Shown here: in pieces, positions 1 to 11,754 of the stretch
How the letters are laid out: the number at the start of each line of letters is the position of its first letter
How positions within the stretch are numbered: position 1 is the stretch's first letter
Assembly: GCA_037176885.1 (NCBI GenBank)
Contig: JAWWNJ010000066.1
Coordinates: 682,001-746,000 of the forward strand
Length of the DNA stretch: 64,000 nucleotides
Direction of reading: 5' to 3'
Source: Favolaschia claudopus
Lineage: Eukaryota; Basidiomycota; Agaricomycetes; Agaricales; Mycenaceae
Translations under genes and position numbers: made by a program
Notes under the pieces: model-generated
Databases searched by the model: none
Seen by the model: the letters and a program-made list of their open reading frames with translations, nothing else
What the model was told of the DNA's origin: nothing

Positions 1-140
1 TTAAAACGCACCAAAGTAACAGTCTGTTGGTCGAGGAATGTGCGCTGCTTAGCACGGTCGGGGTACTTGGTCGCGGAAACGCTGTCTGCGACACCGACGA
101 TTGCGTCGTGTTGACCTTTAGTGAGACCAGAGCGAGCCAT
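1..140 (-). CDS. G2 gene E' (E-type cargo gene), first exon only
   Basis: The minus strand opens with ATG at 140-138 and runs 43 codons to a GTGCGT splice donor at 11; the gene then leaves the window. Gene E of G1 (46855) also has a first exon of exactly 43 codons, with a donor at the same place and a loosely similar helical sequence, so I read this as a diverged E homologue. A TATA-like TTTATA (plus strand 201-206) lies about 60 bp upstream and a hairpin/purine tract about 100 bp upstream, as for E in G1. Function unknown; the visible part is short, polar and probably helical. Confidence 0.6.
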   Translation of the reverse strand, partial: MARSGLTKGQHDAIVGVADSVSATKYPDRAKQRTFLDQQTVTLVRF

Positions 141-200
141 GTTCTTGAGAAAGGGATACTGAGAAAAGATACTGCTGTAAGGAGTGTAGAAGGCTAGCTC

Positions 201-206
201 TTTATA
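201..206 (-). promoter_or_regulatory. TATA-like box of gene E'
   Basis: TATAAA on the minus strand, about 60 bp upstream of the E' start codon. Genes E (TATAAGA at 46784) and E'' (TATAAA at 9368) have similar boxes 55-70 bp upstream of their ATG. Confidence 0.5.
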
Positions 207-239
207 GCTAGGCGAGTGGATGGACTCCGTCATAAACAG

Positions 240-276
240 TTAACTGGGGACAGTTAAAATTTATGAAAAGGGGAGG
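240..276 (+). promoter_or_regulatory. Hairpin plus purine tract upstream of E'
   Basis: A 7-bp perfect stem (TTAACTG / CAGTTAA) around a GGGA loop (240-257) is followed by an AT-rich spacer and GAAAAGGGGAGGAG. The same layout, with different but still paired stems, occurs at 5704, at 46585 and at 38919 / 59490. See the finding on covariation. Confidence 0.55.
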
Positions 277-280
277 AGTA

Positions 281-703
281 GGAGCAATCGTGATAGATTG
301 CGGGATAAGCGGAAAGAGCGGCCGGAGTTGAATTCTAAAAGGACTTAGGATTTCTATAGACTCTGGAGTTCAGAAATATAAAGGGAAACTTTGATCGGTA
401 TAAGAAATACTGTGATCGGGATAAGCGGAATAAGGATGCCGCATGTGTTCGCATATCAAAGCGTAATACGACCGAAAACAGGAAAATTACCGAAATAGGA
501 AGTAGAACAGAGAACCGCACCAGTCTGTCTTGGTCTTTTGACGCAAGCGATCCGAAGATGAGATAGCGATAGGAATAAGCAAAGATGGCTTTCGCGATTG
601 ACTGAGGAAGTAGAATTCAGTCGTTCCTTGACAAACACATGGACTCCTAAGAGCTAAGAACTACTCTAAGGGACTCTACAAGTGGAAAGGACTCGACTTT
701 ATA
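281..703. other. Intergenic stretch, G2
   Basis: No gene seen. It contains several copies of the ATCGTGAT / TCGCGA type words that are frequent in G2 (about 286 and 592) and GGGATAAGCGG-like words near 301 and 418. Confidence 0.5.
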
Positions 704-1510
704 CTACTTAGAGCTAGAAGAACTACCAGCTTGAGAACTACTGTACAAGCTTAGTCGCACTATCTCTTGGACCATACAGTCCTCCACAGCCGATGGCCCG
801 AAAGACGCCTTCATGCCTTCCATGCGCTGAATCACAAGTGCCTTCACATCAGCGGGATACTCGTAGAAGTCGAAAAGCATGTGCAAGTAGCACAGGCTAG
901 GGAAGTCTTGGATAGCCTCGACTTGGGAACGCAAGGAAAGGCGTTGCTTGTCGAAAGGAGCGACACACTTGTTGAAGTCGTAAAAGGCTGCTTGACAGTC
1001 TGCGAAGAACTGCACCTCCCACCCGCGATACGCTTCGACTGGGAAGGGAAAATGAGCATTCACGACAGACTAAGGAAGTCAAGAAACGCACCGGGATCAG
1101 GGTTGATCCTAAAAATCACTTGCTCCGCATGGCTGCGCCGCGACTCCAGAACCTCCACGAACTTGAGTCGGTTGGTAAAAGTGCAAGTAGCACCAGTGCC
1201 ATCGATGAGACACTGCGAGCAAGGTTGACCCCATCTGAGGAAAGTCCCAGACTGCACACAAGAAGTCTGCAGCATGGGATGAGTATTGGAATCGATCGCA
1301 GGGTTCTGAGACGAAGAGCGTCAGAGGAATTCAGCAATCGTGATAGAGTAAACTGCGAACCGAGTCGAGTAACTCATCACTGTGCGCACGAATACCGAAA
1401 CGTTTGAAGGAATCCGGAGAGAGGATAGGGAAACCATAAGAGGTAGCAGTTCCCAAGAGGACAGGGACGACAGGAAGTCCACGACGGCCAACGAAAGGGC
1501 GAGGCGTCAT
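704..1510 (-). CDS. G2 small zinc-cluster gene (B/C/D type), possibly degenerate
   Basis: Three exons on the minus strand are proposed: 1510-1396, 1305-1092 and 1038-704. Exons 2 and 3 join in frame (183 codons). Exon 2 keeps the second half of the Zn2Cys6-like cluster, W-G-Q-P-C-x2-C-x8-C, as in the small genes of G1 and G3, but the first half looks shortened, and exon 1 does not join exon 2 in frame with the obvious splice sites. Exon 3 is helical and resembles the last exons of G1 genes C and D, with a serine-rich tail. It lies between A' and E', the same order as in G1. It may be a decayed copy or have an exon structure I have not found. Confidence 0.5.
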
Positions 1511-1570
1511 GAAGGATAAAGTTGGGGAGCCAACGAAAAAGCTATCATGATTGCGCTTAAATAGATCCAA

Positions 1571-2012
1571 GGAATGGAATATTTACTATTGGGGAAAAAC
1601 GGAGCGATATCCGTACAGAGAGGCAATCGCGACAAAATTTCCTTAATCGATAAATGCGCACGAGGCATCAGCAGGGGCTGGTGACTTAAGATTCAAGCAT
1701 TCGCGAATGGAGAAAAACCTCGTTTTGAGGCAGCGTTGATACAATTAAGGGCAGTATAGCAATATACAAATCAGGCCCATGTATCAAAAGAGTTCCAGAA
1801 CAATAGCTAGGACGATATCAAAAGAAATCAAGCAAGTACGACAATATCGAAAGATATGTACAAAGATTTCGAGATATACAAATGTTCAAAGCGATTGGGA
1901 ACGCGCGTTGGTCCAAGCAATAGCGATAGTCCATCTGGTAGCGTATAATACAATATCTAACTGAAAGAGTCAGTTAAGATACGAGAATAAGTAAGAAAGG
2001 ACTTACGAAAAA
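1571..2012. other. Intergenic stretch, G2
   Basis: No gene supported. AT-rich, with TCGCGA words near 1626 and 1700. It probably holds the 3' end of A' and the promoter of the small gene. Confidence 0.45.
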
Positions 2013-5000
2013 TCAAGTTCCGCCTTGGGAGGAACCTTGAACGAACTCGTCACGACCAGCTTCATCAGCTGCGATAGCGTCGTCGAGGGAGATAGCGGCG
2101 ACAACGGGCTCGGCTGAGGGTTCATGAACGGCGAGGGCATCCTCCTGCATGGGAGAAGACTCCTTGGGAGCCTCAGCATCCTCCACCGCGATCACCTGAA
2201 CCTCTTCTCCTTCCCCCTCGTCCATCGCAGACCCCTGCGAGCCTTCGTATTGCGAGTCGTGCTCGAAGTAATATTCGTCCGCACGGGTGCCGTCAGGCAT
2301 ATAGAACTCGCGCTCGGAGTCGTCACGAGCGGTCTTGAAGAGTTTGGTGTAAAACTCTACCTCCTCCTCCGCGACAGAGTCAATTCCAGGGATGACTTTG
2401 CCCTTGAAAGCCACCTCGGAACCGTTCATGAGAGCACGCAAGTTGGCGCGCGCGCGGAGAAGACGAGCATTAGCGAGCGTCACTTGCCGATCACAGAGGA
2501 CCTGGGAATAGTGAGCGTCGCGGAGCTCGTTGAAGGCGGAGTTCCAGCCTAAGAAAATAACGAAGTTAGAGACGCCGGATTAAATAAGGAATCAAGGAGA
2601 CGTACTTTGGTCAGAGAAGACCGTAAGCGGCTCCAAGAAATTGATGACTTGAAGGTACTCAGGGATAGAGAAGCTATCTGAGCACCGGGACATGCCGCTC
2701 TTGACGCAGGCATCGCAACGAGCATGGCCATTCTCGCGTCGGCACTTGCGATTGCGGATCATGCAATTTCCGCAGCCCATGAGGCGCTATCATGAATGCT
2801 CAGAATCGTTGAGAATAAAGCGAAAGAAAGAGCGATTAACGTACCAGAACGCTTGTACCTTTGAGGAGGGAAGCTTGGAAGCTCTTGGGGAGGATCCCAA
2901 GACCTTCCTTCGCTGCGCGGATGTCGAATGTGGTCGGCTCAAAGCCTTCCGCCTCGTAGGGGTCCTCCTTGTGAGCCTGAGAAGCGCCGCGAGTGGTCCG
3001 AACCTCAGAAGGACCAGGGGAAGTCTCGTCAGCCTTCTTCTTGCCCTTGCCCTTGCTTCTACCCTTAGAAGGCGACGGTTCCTCGCTATCACGATTGCCC
3101 TTCTTAGAGCGTTTATGAGGAGGAGAGACCTCAGGTTCGCCGTCGTCACCGCTATCCTGGTCGTCGTCTCCAGCAGGCTCAAACGACTCTTCCTCAGCGC
3201 GTTTGCGCTTGGAGGAACGAGAACTGGACTCGGTGTCCGACTCGTTGGCGGTAGCGCCAGCCGTTGCCTCCTCTGGCTCATCATTGGTCTGAGAGAGACA
3301 ATTAGAAATCAGAAAAGAGATGTTAAGACAAGAGTCTTACTTTGGACGCGCCACGCGCGCTTCGGCGAAGACCAGACGAGGGTGGGGCATCTGTCGCGAT
3401 AGCCGCGGTGGAAGTGCCAGCCTTAGGAGTCTGAGGTGCTGTATCGTCCTACAGCAGTATAATTGATCGATATTCAAGAGGAGAATCGATAAGAAATACC
3501 TGAGACGTGCCCGCAGGAGCGGAGGCATCAGTCACGAAAGGGTCTTCACTGTCCATGCCGACATCCGGACCCTCCTCGCCACCAGTCGCAAAAGGACCGT
3601 CGTCAGGACTAACTGACTGACGGTCTCCACGCGAAGCGGCGCCAGCTGCGAAGCCAGCAGCGAAGTCGCTGCCAGACGAAGTGCTCGCACGCGGAATAGG
3701 AAGTTTGACTATTGGAGCGGGAGAGCCAGCTCTGGGAGTCTGAGGAGCAGGAGCGTCCTAATTGGGGACAATCAGCGCAAAGTACTGAGTAAAGAAACTT
3801 AGGACTTACAGTGGGGGCAGTCGCAGTATCAATCGCGATAGGGTCCGGGCTGCTGGATCCGTCGCCAAAGTTGAAGAACTTGGCAACGCTAGTTGGCGAG
3901 GGGCCACCGAGTGCGGGGCCAGCACTGCCGAAGCTAGACGAGCGAGAACGCGCTGGAGGTTTTGCCTCGGGAGTGGACGAGCGAGACGACTCAGAGGACG
4001 GAGGCGTGAGAGGTCGCGCTAAGGAGGCGCTGGGGAGAGGAAAGTTGTTGACCTTGAACCAAGCGTCAGCGACGTAGTCGCGATGCGAGCAATCGCGCCA
4101 GAGGCTGAATTTCGGTGGCCGAGTTTTGCTGCCACTGGGAAGACGGTATCCCTTGGGGAGATAGTAACCCCAGGAACGAGCCTCGGGCAGAGCACCCTCC
4201 CAGCCGGGGTTGCGATCCTTCTCAGGAATGAGGGACCAGATTTCCCAAGCAGAGTTGAGGATGGCGTCAATAAAAGAGCGGTTGTCGATGTTGCCGATGT
4301 CCTGATCCAATTTGGCCTAAACATTGAGAAGCATTAGCTATCACGAAAGGTCAGAAAGAGGATGGAAACTCACCAAAGGGAAGACGCTTTGGTCCATTAG
4401 AGGCTTAATTTTGGCAACACTGGCTTCGTCAAACTTGCCCTCGATCTCTGCCCCTTGATAGGCAATGAGGGCGCAGTAGCGAACGAAGCGTTCGACGTAT
4501 TCGTTGTTGATGCGGCGGAGGTGGGAATCCTCGTAGAACGTTGGCCCGAGCTCTTGACAAGGGAAATCGTTGTCGAATTCGATGATCCCGGGCAGAGTAA
4601 ACTGCAAAGAGAGGTGAAGGATCTGAAAAACCAAGAAGTTTTATCAATACGAGATCTGTCACGAATAAGGGACGACGTACCCTGCTGATGTCCCGACCCT
4701 CAAAAGACATGGGAAGGATGCGATAAGGCTGCTTCCACCGCCCGGGGTATGCCTTCTCGAACATTCTCCCAATGTTGTGGATAGCGACGAGTAGCTGGTC
4801 GAAGACGTCAGTGGTGTCGAAAATCTGGTAGTAGCGGGCGATCAATTGCTGAAAAGTTGAAGTCAGTAAAGAGCTGGACGAGCATTCGCGAATACTCACA
4901 GCAATTGGTTCGAAATGTGTGAGGAGCCATGCGAGCCAGTCAGGGTTCGTCTGGTGAGAGCGATAGACGTCGCGGACGTAGGGGAGTAGCCAGATAGTAA

Positions 5001-5341
5001 CAGGGTGGATGAAAAGCTGAAGGCAGTGGACATCCGCCTGGGTAAGCGGGGAGTCGCGAACGAGTTCCGTGGCATGTAGCGGGAAGAACGGGCGAAGTCC
5101 AGCCGGATAGCTGAAGTCCGCGGGCTTGAGATTGTAAGGGACGATGTGACGTCCCTCAGCATCTGCAGCCTGGTACTGGGTCACCGACATGGAGTCCAGG
5201 AAGAGCGTGTGTTCGCTAACGCGAAAGGTGTTGAAAGCGTTCTCAATAGTGAGGGCAGCGTTCTGAGTGACTTGAGCTGTAAAACAGCCCAAGGCAGCCT
5301 GTGAGACTCTATACTACATTATAAGCCAGCCACGTACCCAT
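2013..5341 (-). CDS. G2 gene A' (large Zn2Cys6-like cargo gene)
   Basis: Ten exons on the minus strand keep one frame through every junction: 5341-5338, 5276-4900, 4848-4681, 4622-4374, 4316-3810, 3757-3500, 3448-3341, 3288-2845, 2786-2606, 2548-2013, giving about 943 residues. The N-terminal third is a folded, aromatic-rich region; the middle is low-complexity Ser/Pro with charged and basic KKKA/KRSKK patches; a Zn2Cys6-like cluster, C-x2-C-x6-C-x8-C-x2-C-x7-C, lies near residues 710-740; then a helical stretch and an acidic Glu/Asp-rich tail. This is the plan of a nuclear DNA-binding protein with an acidic activation tail, but no target is shown. It has the size and cluster-plus-acidic-tail plan of G1 gene A (953 residues). 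The first exon is only 4 nt, so the start is the weakest part. Confidence 0.75.
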
Positions 5342-5703
5342 TTGAGTGTGCTAGAGCTGTGGTTTGAGTATTCGCGATAGGTGGTTGTGGTGGGAAGAGC
5401 AGAGAAAGTGGGAGAAAAGCTGCGGCAAAACAAACATAAATCACGTGGATTTATTGATGCGCACGGACCCACTTTGCTCGCGCAAACTCCGCACACTCAG
5501 AACACAACAAATGGCGGTTGTAGGCGTCAGTATAGGCAATAATGAACACTTATAAGTGTTTTCGGGATCTAAGCGAGGATCCCGCTGTCTATCAACGGAA
5601 GCAAATCTCGCGGGACCACACCGGTCGCGATAGCCGAGTTAGCCGAATGACTGTGGGAAACACTTTTGATAGCGCAAAGAGGGCGCAAAATAAGGACCAA
5701 GTG

Positions 5704-5738
5704 TTGAGTGGGGACACTCAATTTATGAAAAGGGGAGA
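5704..5738 (+). promoter_or_regulatory. Hairpin plus polypurine tract at the G2 3' LTR
   Basis: A 7-bp perfect stem (TTGAGTG / CACTCAA) around a GGGA loop (5704-5721) is followed by GAAAAGGGGAGA directly before TGATAG. G1 has the same arrangement at 59490-59524. The purine run is likely the plus-strand primer (PPT). It also sits about 360 bp upstream of gene A', so it may act in that promoter. Confidence 0.65.
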
Positions 5739-7052
5739 TGATAGACCCGGTATTGGGCCAGGGCTGAATTTATTCATTTTCAGTTCAAGTGCTATTGTAT
5801 TAAAAGCGTAATACATTAAATACCACGGGAATACGCTCGTATGAGGACTGGCGTTTGCCTGAGCGGCCAGTTAAAGGATTATACACTAAGTGGGAGGTCT
5901 GGCACTGTCTACGACTGCGCTGGTATAGCGTGGAAGTTATAATATTCCAGAACAGACCTATCACGATAGGTCTCTAACCATCCGGAATAGGATTGGGAGT
6001 CGCCCTGTGTTCCGACCAAAGGCAGAATGAGTGGGATATTACTTGGAACTTATAAGAACCTGCCGAAAGGCCAGAAGGAGTGTTTCCTGGAGGCAAGAGG
6101 CTTTCACGAATAATTCTATAAACCAATTGCGAGGGATTTGCGGACGCAGAATATTCCTACAAGGAACTACACGTCATGCCGAGGTGGCTGCCGCCGTATT
6201 ACGATCAAGGAGCACGGTCCGAGGAGGGACACCCATTAATGCCAATTTGGGCAATATTGATTAGGCCGCAGCGGGCCACTGTCATAACATAATGATCGGG
6301 ATAAGGGAGTGGAACTCAATGCACTTTTGATCCATTTCCTGTTCTGGCAACCAAGGATAGGGCGAGGGCATAGCGGGCCCTAGGTTTCTCTCACCATATA
6401 CCCGTTTGTCAATTGTTCGGTCTCTTATTATTTATTAGTGAAAGGTATAAAAGGCATCGTTTCCTGTACTGGTACTCCAGTGGATTCCCTCCTCTCGTTG
6501 TGAGCGTCAAGCCAGTATTGGCTTCGTGAACAACTAGACGTTGGACTCCATTCGAGATAAACTCCAGAAGCTTATTTGTTTCTTTGGTTTGTTTCGTCAA
6601 TATATACTGTCTGTTGGATCATCTCTTGAATTGTACGCGTGGAATATTGGAAATTTTGGGAACTTACGCGTGGAATTATAAGAACTTTTGGCATACGGAC
6701 GCGTGAAACGGTTATTGGACATCTTTCGCGAGTGATATATTGGCGCTTTAACAAGCAAATTAAACACCTAAACCTCTTGAGAAGAGTTACATCTCAAACC
6801 TTTGTTGAAACCCACACTTCCTGTGTCAACATAGGACTCGTATAGACGTTCTCTGTACAAAGACAGCAATCGCGAAAGCTTAAGTTTAGTATATTTTGAG
6901 TATTAGGATAGTTGGATTGCCACAGTCTATACTGGACTGGAACCCCGAACCTCGCACGTCGATCTCATAGTGGTTAGGATTATATTTAAGATTTGATTAG
7001 GGATTTAATTCCTTTCATTTCTTGGGTGTTTTCCATAGTTGCCCTATAGTCA
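5739..7052 (+). repeat. G2 3' LTR (right edge uncertain)
   Basis: Starts with TGATAG immediately after a polypurine tract, exactly as the G1 LTRs do. A good TATA box (GGTATAAAAGG, about 6445-6455) lies inside. The right end is inferred: the coding sequence of A'' begins abruptly near 7053 after a CA, with no upstream start codon, as if this element inserted into it. Without the other LTR the end could be anywhere from about 7018 to 7060. A near-perfect 16-bp palindrome lies at 5956-5971. No protein gene seen inside. Confidence 0.55.
6446..6452 (+). promoter_or_regulatory. TATA box in G2 LTR
   Basis: TATAAAA in GGTATAAAAGG, the best candidate for the retroelement's own promoter in this LTR. 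Confidence 0.45.
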
Positions 7053-8363
7053 GCGTTTCAGCGGAGGAGTTGATCGCTATTTACCGCGAACTTCGCCCTA
7101 CCTCGGAGGTTCAAGATGACATCCTCGCTGCAGACCCGAGAGGCAAGCACTATGGTGCAGGATTTTGTATCCCTTCCATCGTCGTAGTCCCCAAGCGCAA
7201 AGCCCGAGCGGCCATGTTTTCCGACAGCGAGGCCTCCGATAACGACGAACCACCGGCTAAACGCCAGCGCGCGGCTTTCTCGCCCTCGCCTGAACGTACT
7301 CCTAGCCCTCATCTTGCGCGTTCTGCTACCCCTGCCGTCCCCTCGATTGAGATAACGAATCGCGCGGAGTTGTTGCGGATGTTTTTCGATATCCCGGAGA
7401 CCGGTGAGTCTTTCCACCTTACTCCGTGCCTTTCTTTGACTGAATCTTTTTATCTTTCCAGGTCTGCCTGCTCCTGCTCACATGAAGATCCCGACATCTT
7501 ATGTTCAGAGCTCCCTGGTGCCACCTTTACTTTCCAAAGTCGCTTTTCCCTGCCTCAACTGCGTTCTCAACTATGCTGAATGCCGGCCCGTCGGTGGTCG
7601 TTCCACCGTTTGTGCCCGCTGCGCGCACTACAAACACCAATGTTCCTTCACCTGGACTCCCACCACCTTCAAGAGGTTCGTGGAATGCATGCGTCCGTTT
7701 ATGGCGGTTGCGCCGCACACCATCGCCGCTGCCCTTCAGCGCTTGGTCCAGTCTTACGAGGACGCTCAATTCACCAGCTTCGCACACGCTCGCGCTATTA
7801 ACAACCTCTGCCTCCAGGCTCAAGACACCGCCCTGACCATCTCCGGTGCCGAGCGTTCCCTCGCCATCGAACAGTTCGACGATTTCTTTGAAGACAAAGA
7901 AGGGGCCGACCTCGCGCGGGAGTTCGTCGCGCATGTTCTTTCCAAGCGGTCGTTCCATGAACTGGAACAGGACTTTGTTGCGCACGAAGCTACTTCCGGC
8001 GCTATGCCTGTGCAAGACGACTCGGGCGCCGTCATCGACCACGTTTATCACCCAGAGGCTTCCAACCGCATCATCCCCGACTTGGACCTCAAGAGCGTGC
8101 TGAAGACGGTGGATCCGCGCGCTCGGCCCATCGTCTCTTACGACGATCTTGCCCCCGCGGCTTCTTCTTCCGCTCCTGTGGCTTCGTCGTCCAAGCCTGT
8201 CGCTGCATCCACCCCGCCTGCCTCGTTCGGTCCAGCGCCTTTGTTGGAGACTCCTGCTCCCAGCTCGTCAAAGGCACGCCCTCCATCCTCTTCAGCTCAA
8301 CGAAAAGGGACGGGTGCGGAGAAGACTCCGGTGGACAAGGGTAAGAAGGTGGATCGCGGGTGA
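7053..8363 (+). pseudogene. G3 gene A'' (Zn2Cys6-like cargo gene), 5' end missing
   Basis: Two exons (about 7053-7403 and 7462-8363) joined by a clean GT-AG intron. Visible order: a Ser/Pro and basic region with KRKAR and KRQR patches (nuclear-signal-like), a Zn2Cys6-like cluster C-x2-C-x6-C-x9-C-x2-C-x6-C encoded at about 7560-7655, a long helical region, and a Ser/Pro/Ala-rich tail ending in lysines. The order (basic linker, zinc cluster, helices) matches the A-type genes of G1 and G2, but the acidic tail is missing. The frame is open at its 5' edge without an ATG; the first in-frame ATG (7213) is in the middle of the sequence. I infer that G2 inserted here and removed or displaced the 5' part. 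Confidence 0.6.
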
Positions 8364-9426
8364 ACGCTCGGCCTGCTGCTCTCGTTTTTTATTTGCTAAT
8401 ATCTACTGTCGCATGTATCCAGACTATCCTCTTCTAGTCTTTAAACTCTCGAAGATATTTTTCCTGTAGCGCTGTTGTCTCCAGCCGTATCGTAGACCAA
8501 CTAAAAAAAACGACTCTTTTGTACATATCTCAACTCAGTAGTATTTAGCTTTAGTTTACTTTGCTTGTAAACCATACTACTTAGAGTTCAAATGCACAAG
8601 CGCCCAATGGCGCCTATTGATGTTCTGATTCAACCGTGCGAACTCTTTTTAAGATTTTTAGTCTTCAAGAAATCCACCAAGTCGTCATCAAACGGCCATC
8701 ATGCCGCCATCAGTCCTTCGGAGATTGCCGAAAGCCGAATTTTGACCAAGTCCGTCGTCAAAATTCTCCTTCAACTTTTATTGGAAACTGTCCAATTTCT
8801 CCTGTACTTCAATCAGAAGTCACGCTTGATACTTAATTGACACTTTTCTTCAAGTCGTCAAAAAGTTTCCTCTAGTCAAACTCTTCTCTTTCAGTTTTCC
8901 GCGGGTCTATTTTTAGTACAGTTTAACTTTCTCTCTTTAAGCACTTCTGAACGTACATCCAGAGTAGAGTTCTGTACTCCCGCCGGTATATTCCACAAGC
9001 GTCTTGCTTAATAGAATACCCACTATCATCCCTAACTGCCTCTTAAAATCGATCGTATAGAAACCGATCGACATTATTCAGCCTTAAAACTCTTCCGCAA
9101 CTTGGCTTTTACAATGCTCCAGCTCAAAATCATCTAAATTTAGCAAAACGAAATTTCCCTGTCTCTTTATGGGTAAATTTGCAAGGCCCGCGGTGGCGCA
9201 ATACCCTCCCGCGGTTGTCTGTTGCTCTATATTCTCCCCCTCACTAAAGAAAAAACATGCGTCCTCGCATATTCAATTCAGTTAGAGGTGCAACCAACAG
9301 CCTTGGCTCGTTTTTACGATCTCAGCCGGTCATTCATAAATTAACCAAGCTCTCCTCAGTCAAAAACTATAAATTGACTTCAATTCCCTGTTCTTTTCTT
9401 CGTCGCCTACAGGCCTCTCGCATGCC
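8364..9426 (+). other. G3 intergenic stretch with CCGCGG words
   Basis: No gene supported. It carries three CCGCGG words (8899, 9188, 9209) and a TATA box (9368-9373) 55 bp upstream of the E'' start codon. An upstream open frame from 9257 has no further support. Confidence 0.5.
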
Positions 9427-11128
9427 ATGGCACCACACTCTGCGCTCAACGATGCGTCCAACTCTATCCTTGAAGCTGAACGCGACTATCAGCGCGTCGT
9501 CGCCCTCCGAGACTCTCTTCCTGCGGCTGTCGTGCACTCTACGCTCAGCACGCTCGCTGCCGCGGCGGTACGTCTCTATTTTTGCATGCCTGAGTTTTTC
9601 CCGCGCTTACTCTATTTATTTCTAGGCGCAGTTCAAACCGTTCGCTCAGTCCCTTCAGCACCCCTCCAACGAGAAGATCGTCAGTGCTCTTACTGCCACC
9701 GCCAACGCTATAAGGGATGAGTACAAGCACTCGAAGTTCAAGATCCCCGCGGCTCAGCTTGGCACCATCGACAAGATGCTCAACAACTACCACAACTCCC
9801 AGACCAAGCAGCGCGAGAAGGCCGCGGTCGCTATCAAGAACCATCGTGCTAAGGCTCAAGTTCAGCAGGTGCTTTCTTCTGTTCGTCGCTTGCCTCCTGG
9901 TCCCTCACGTTCTTCTATTCTCCAGGGTAAGTCTGTCGAAATCATCGAGGAATCCGGGGAGGACGATTCCGCGGAGGAAGCGTCCGTCGCTGATCAGGTA
10001 TTCCTTAGACGTTACGAAGATTATTTATGGCTTAAATCAACTCCAGATGGACCTCGACAAAGACGAAGGTAGAATCAACCCTGTCTATATCGCTGCCATG
10101 GGAGCCCATTATCGCGCAGGAGGCCCTTCTTTGCCCCCTGGTCTCTCCTTCCAGAAGAACAGTGCGCCCAAGGGCAAGAACGACTCTGTGCGTCTATTTT
10201 TATCCCTCTGCACTTTCCTCTTCATTCACCCAGATTCCCGTTTGCTCGTCTTGCTCTTCTCACCAGCACGGTCAAGACGATTGTCCTGTCAAGCCCAAAG
10301 ACGGCATTGCTGCTGGTAAGGCTGCGCAAGACGGCGGCAAATCCGTCCGCATCATTGACGATCCCGTTCCAGAAGACATGTTCAAAAATGTTCGTAAAGT
10401 CCCTGTGCGTTCGCCTCAATTTTCCTCGTGCTATTTTTATAACATCGTTCCAATAGCCCAAAGGCCCCAAGGCGAAGAACTCCGACACATCTTCCACTTG
10501 TCTTGACGAAGACGAGAAGGTACGTAACCTCATATCCCACGGTTGAATTCTCGCTTAACGCTCATCAATTGTCGTAGATGGCGCCCGCGGAACCACTTAT
10601 GGTGCGTGAAATATTCGTCAACTCTGTTTCTTTGCTTATTTCCCGTTCATAGCCTGCCTTGTCGTTGAACCCCGTGTCCAACCGCAGCAACAAGCGTCCC
10701 CGTACCGAACTGGACGACGTCGACCTCGACTACGAGCCCAAAGTTCCTGGTACGAGTCTTTTCTCTCCTTGTTCTAATTTCGTCTAAAATTTCTCATAGA
10801 CAACATGGACAAGGACCTCATCGCCATGATGCATTCTGACGATGTCAACAAGACTTGGAAGGCGTCTACTAACGCACTCAAGCACTTGGATGCGCAAGGT
10901 TTCAAGGCTCGGGAGCGCTACCCTCCGCCGCAACATGGCCGCTGCCTCCTTCAAGTATCGCTACTGGCTTCGCGCCTACGAGGAGATGGATGACCAGCTC
11001 GAGCAGCTCGTGAAGATCCATCAGTCTGTCAACGAGGACTCCATCGTTCGCCCTGCTAGCTCCGCGGTATGTTTCTGCGTCATGTTTTTTATAGCTCTCC
11101 AGTTGAACTCTTCCACCTTTAGACTTGA
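9427..11128 (+). pseudogene. G3 gene E'' (E-type cargo gene) with a CCHC knuckle and a frameshift
   Basis: Ten exons are inferred: 9427-9567, 9626-9868, 9926-9997, 10047-10187, 10234-10404, 10457-10519, 10578-10601, 10653-10749, 10800-11066 and a two-codon last exon 11123-11128. All junctions keep frame except inside exon 9, where one extra C near 10921 breaks it; ignoring that base restores one continuous helical reading. The first exon (47 codons) and the helical C-terminus resemble gene E of G1. Exon 5 encodes C-x2-C-x4-H-x4-C, the spacing of a retroviral-type zinc knuckle, which G1 E lacks. The frameshift may be a real inactivating change or a base error. Confidence 0.6.
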
Positions 11129-11754
11129 TCGTCTTTCCGCGGTCTATATACCTATGTGCCTTCACTCGCTAGACACATAAACCGTCGACTCTCAGTGTTC
11201 CCCATCGTATCGTTGTGCGCTCAACCGCACATATTTGCTGTTCAACCAGCAATAGTTCGCTGTTCAACCAGCCTTGTCCAAATCCCCGGGTGTCTCGTAT
11301 ATACTTAGTAGTGCTTGCAATACAATTGTTTTGTCAAGCCAACTTCGTCCGATTGTCCGCAGTCACTTGAACATCTTCAGGAGTCCTTGTAAGACTTTTT
11401 TCTCCGCTCTAGACTTCCAAGAATAGACCGCCAAGTTTTCCAGTCGTTTTCGACTTTTCACTACTTTCAAAAGGTCTCAACTCGCCGCGGACGCCTTTTA
11501 TAAACGACCTCATTGTCGTTTCTTGGTTGACTTCCTACATGCTCGCTGAGGCTCTCTCTCCAGCCGCTCCTTTCGCGCCTAAGTCTCGGCTAGTCCAGAC
11601 TTCAAGTCTCACTCCTTTACATTCTTCCGCCCCGCGCATGATCAATACAAAACTGATTCAAATAATCACAGGCAAGAACATCTCCTCAGCAGCGTTTCTA
11701 TTTAAACGGTGCCTCATAGGAACGTTTTCTTCCCATAATATTCTTCTCTCCTGT
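11129..11754. other. G3 intergenic stretch
   Basis: No gene seen. CCGCGG words at 11137 and 11485; a short direct repeat (TTCGCTGTTCAACCAGC-like) near 11230-11270. Confidence 0.45.
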
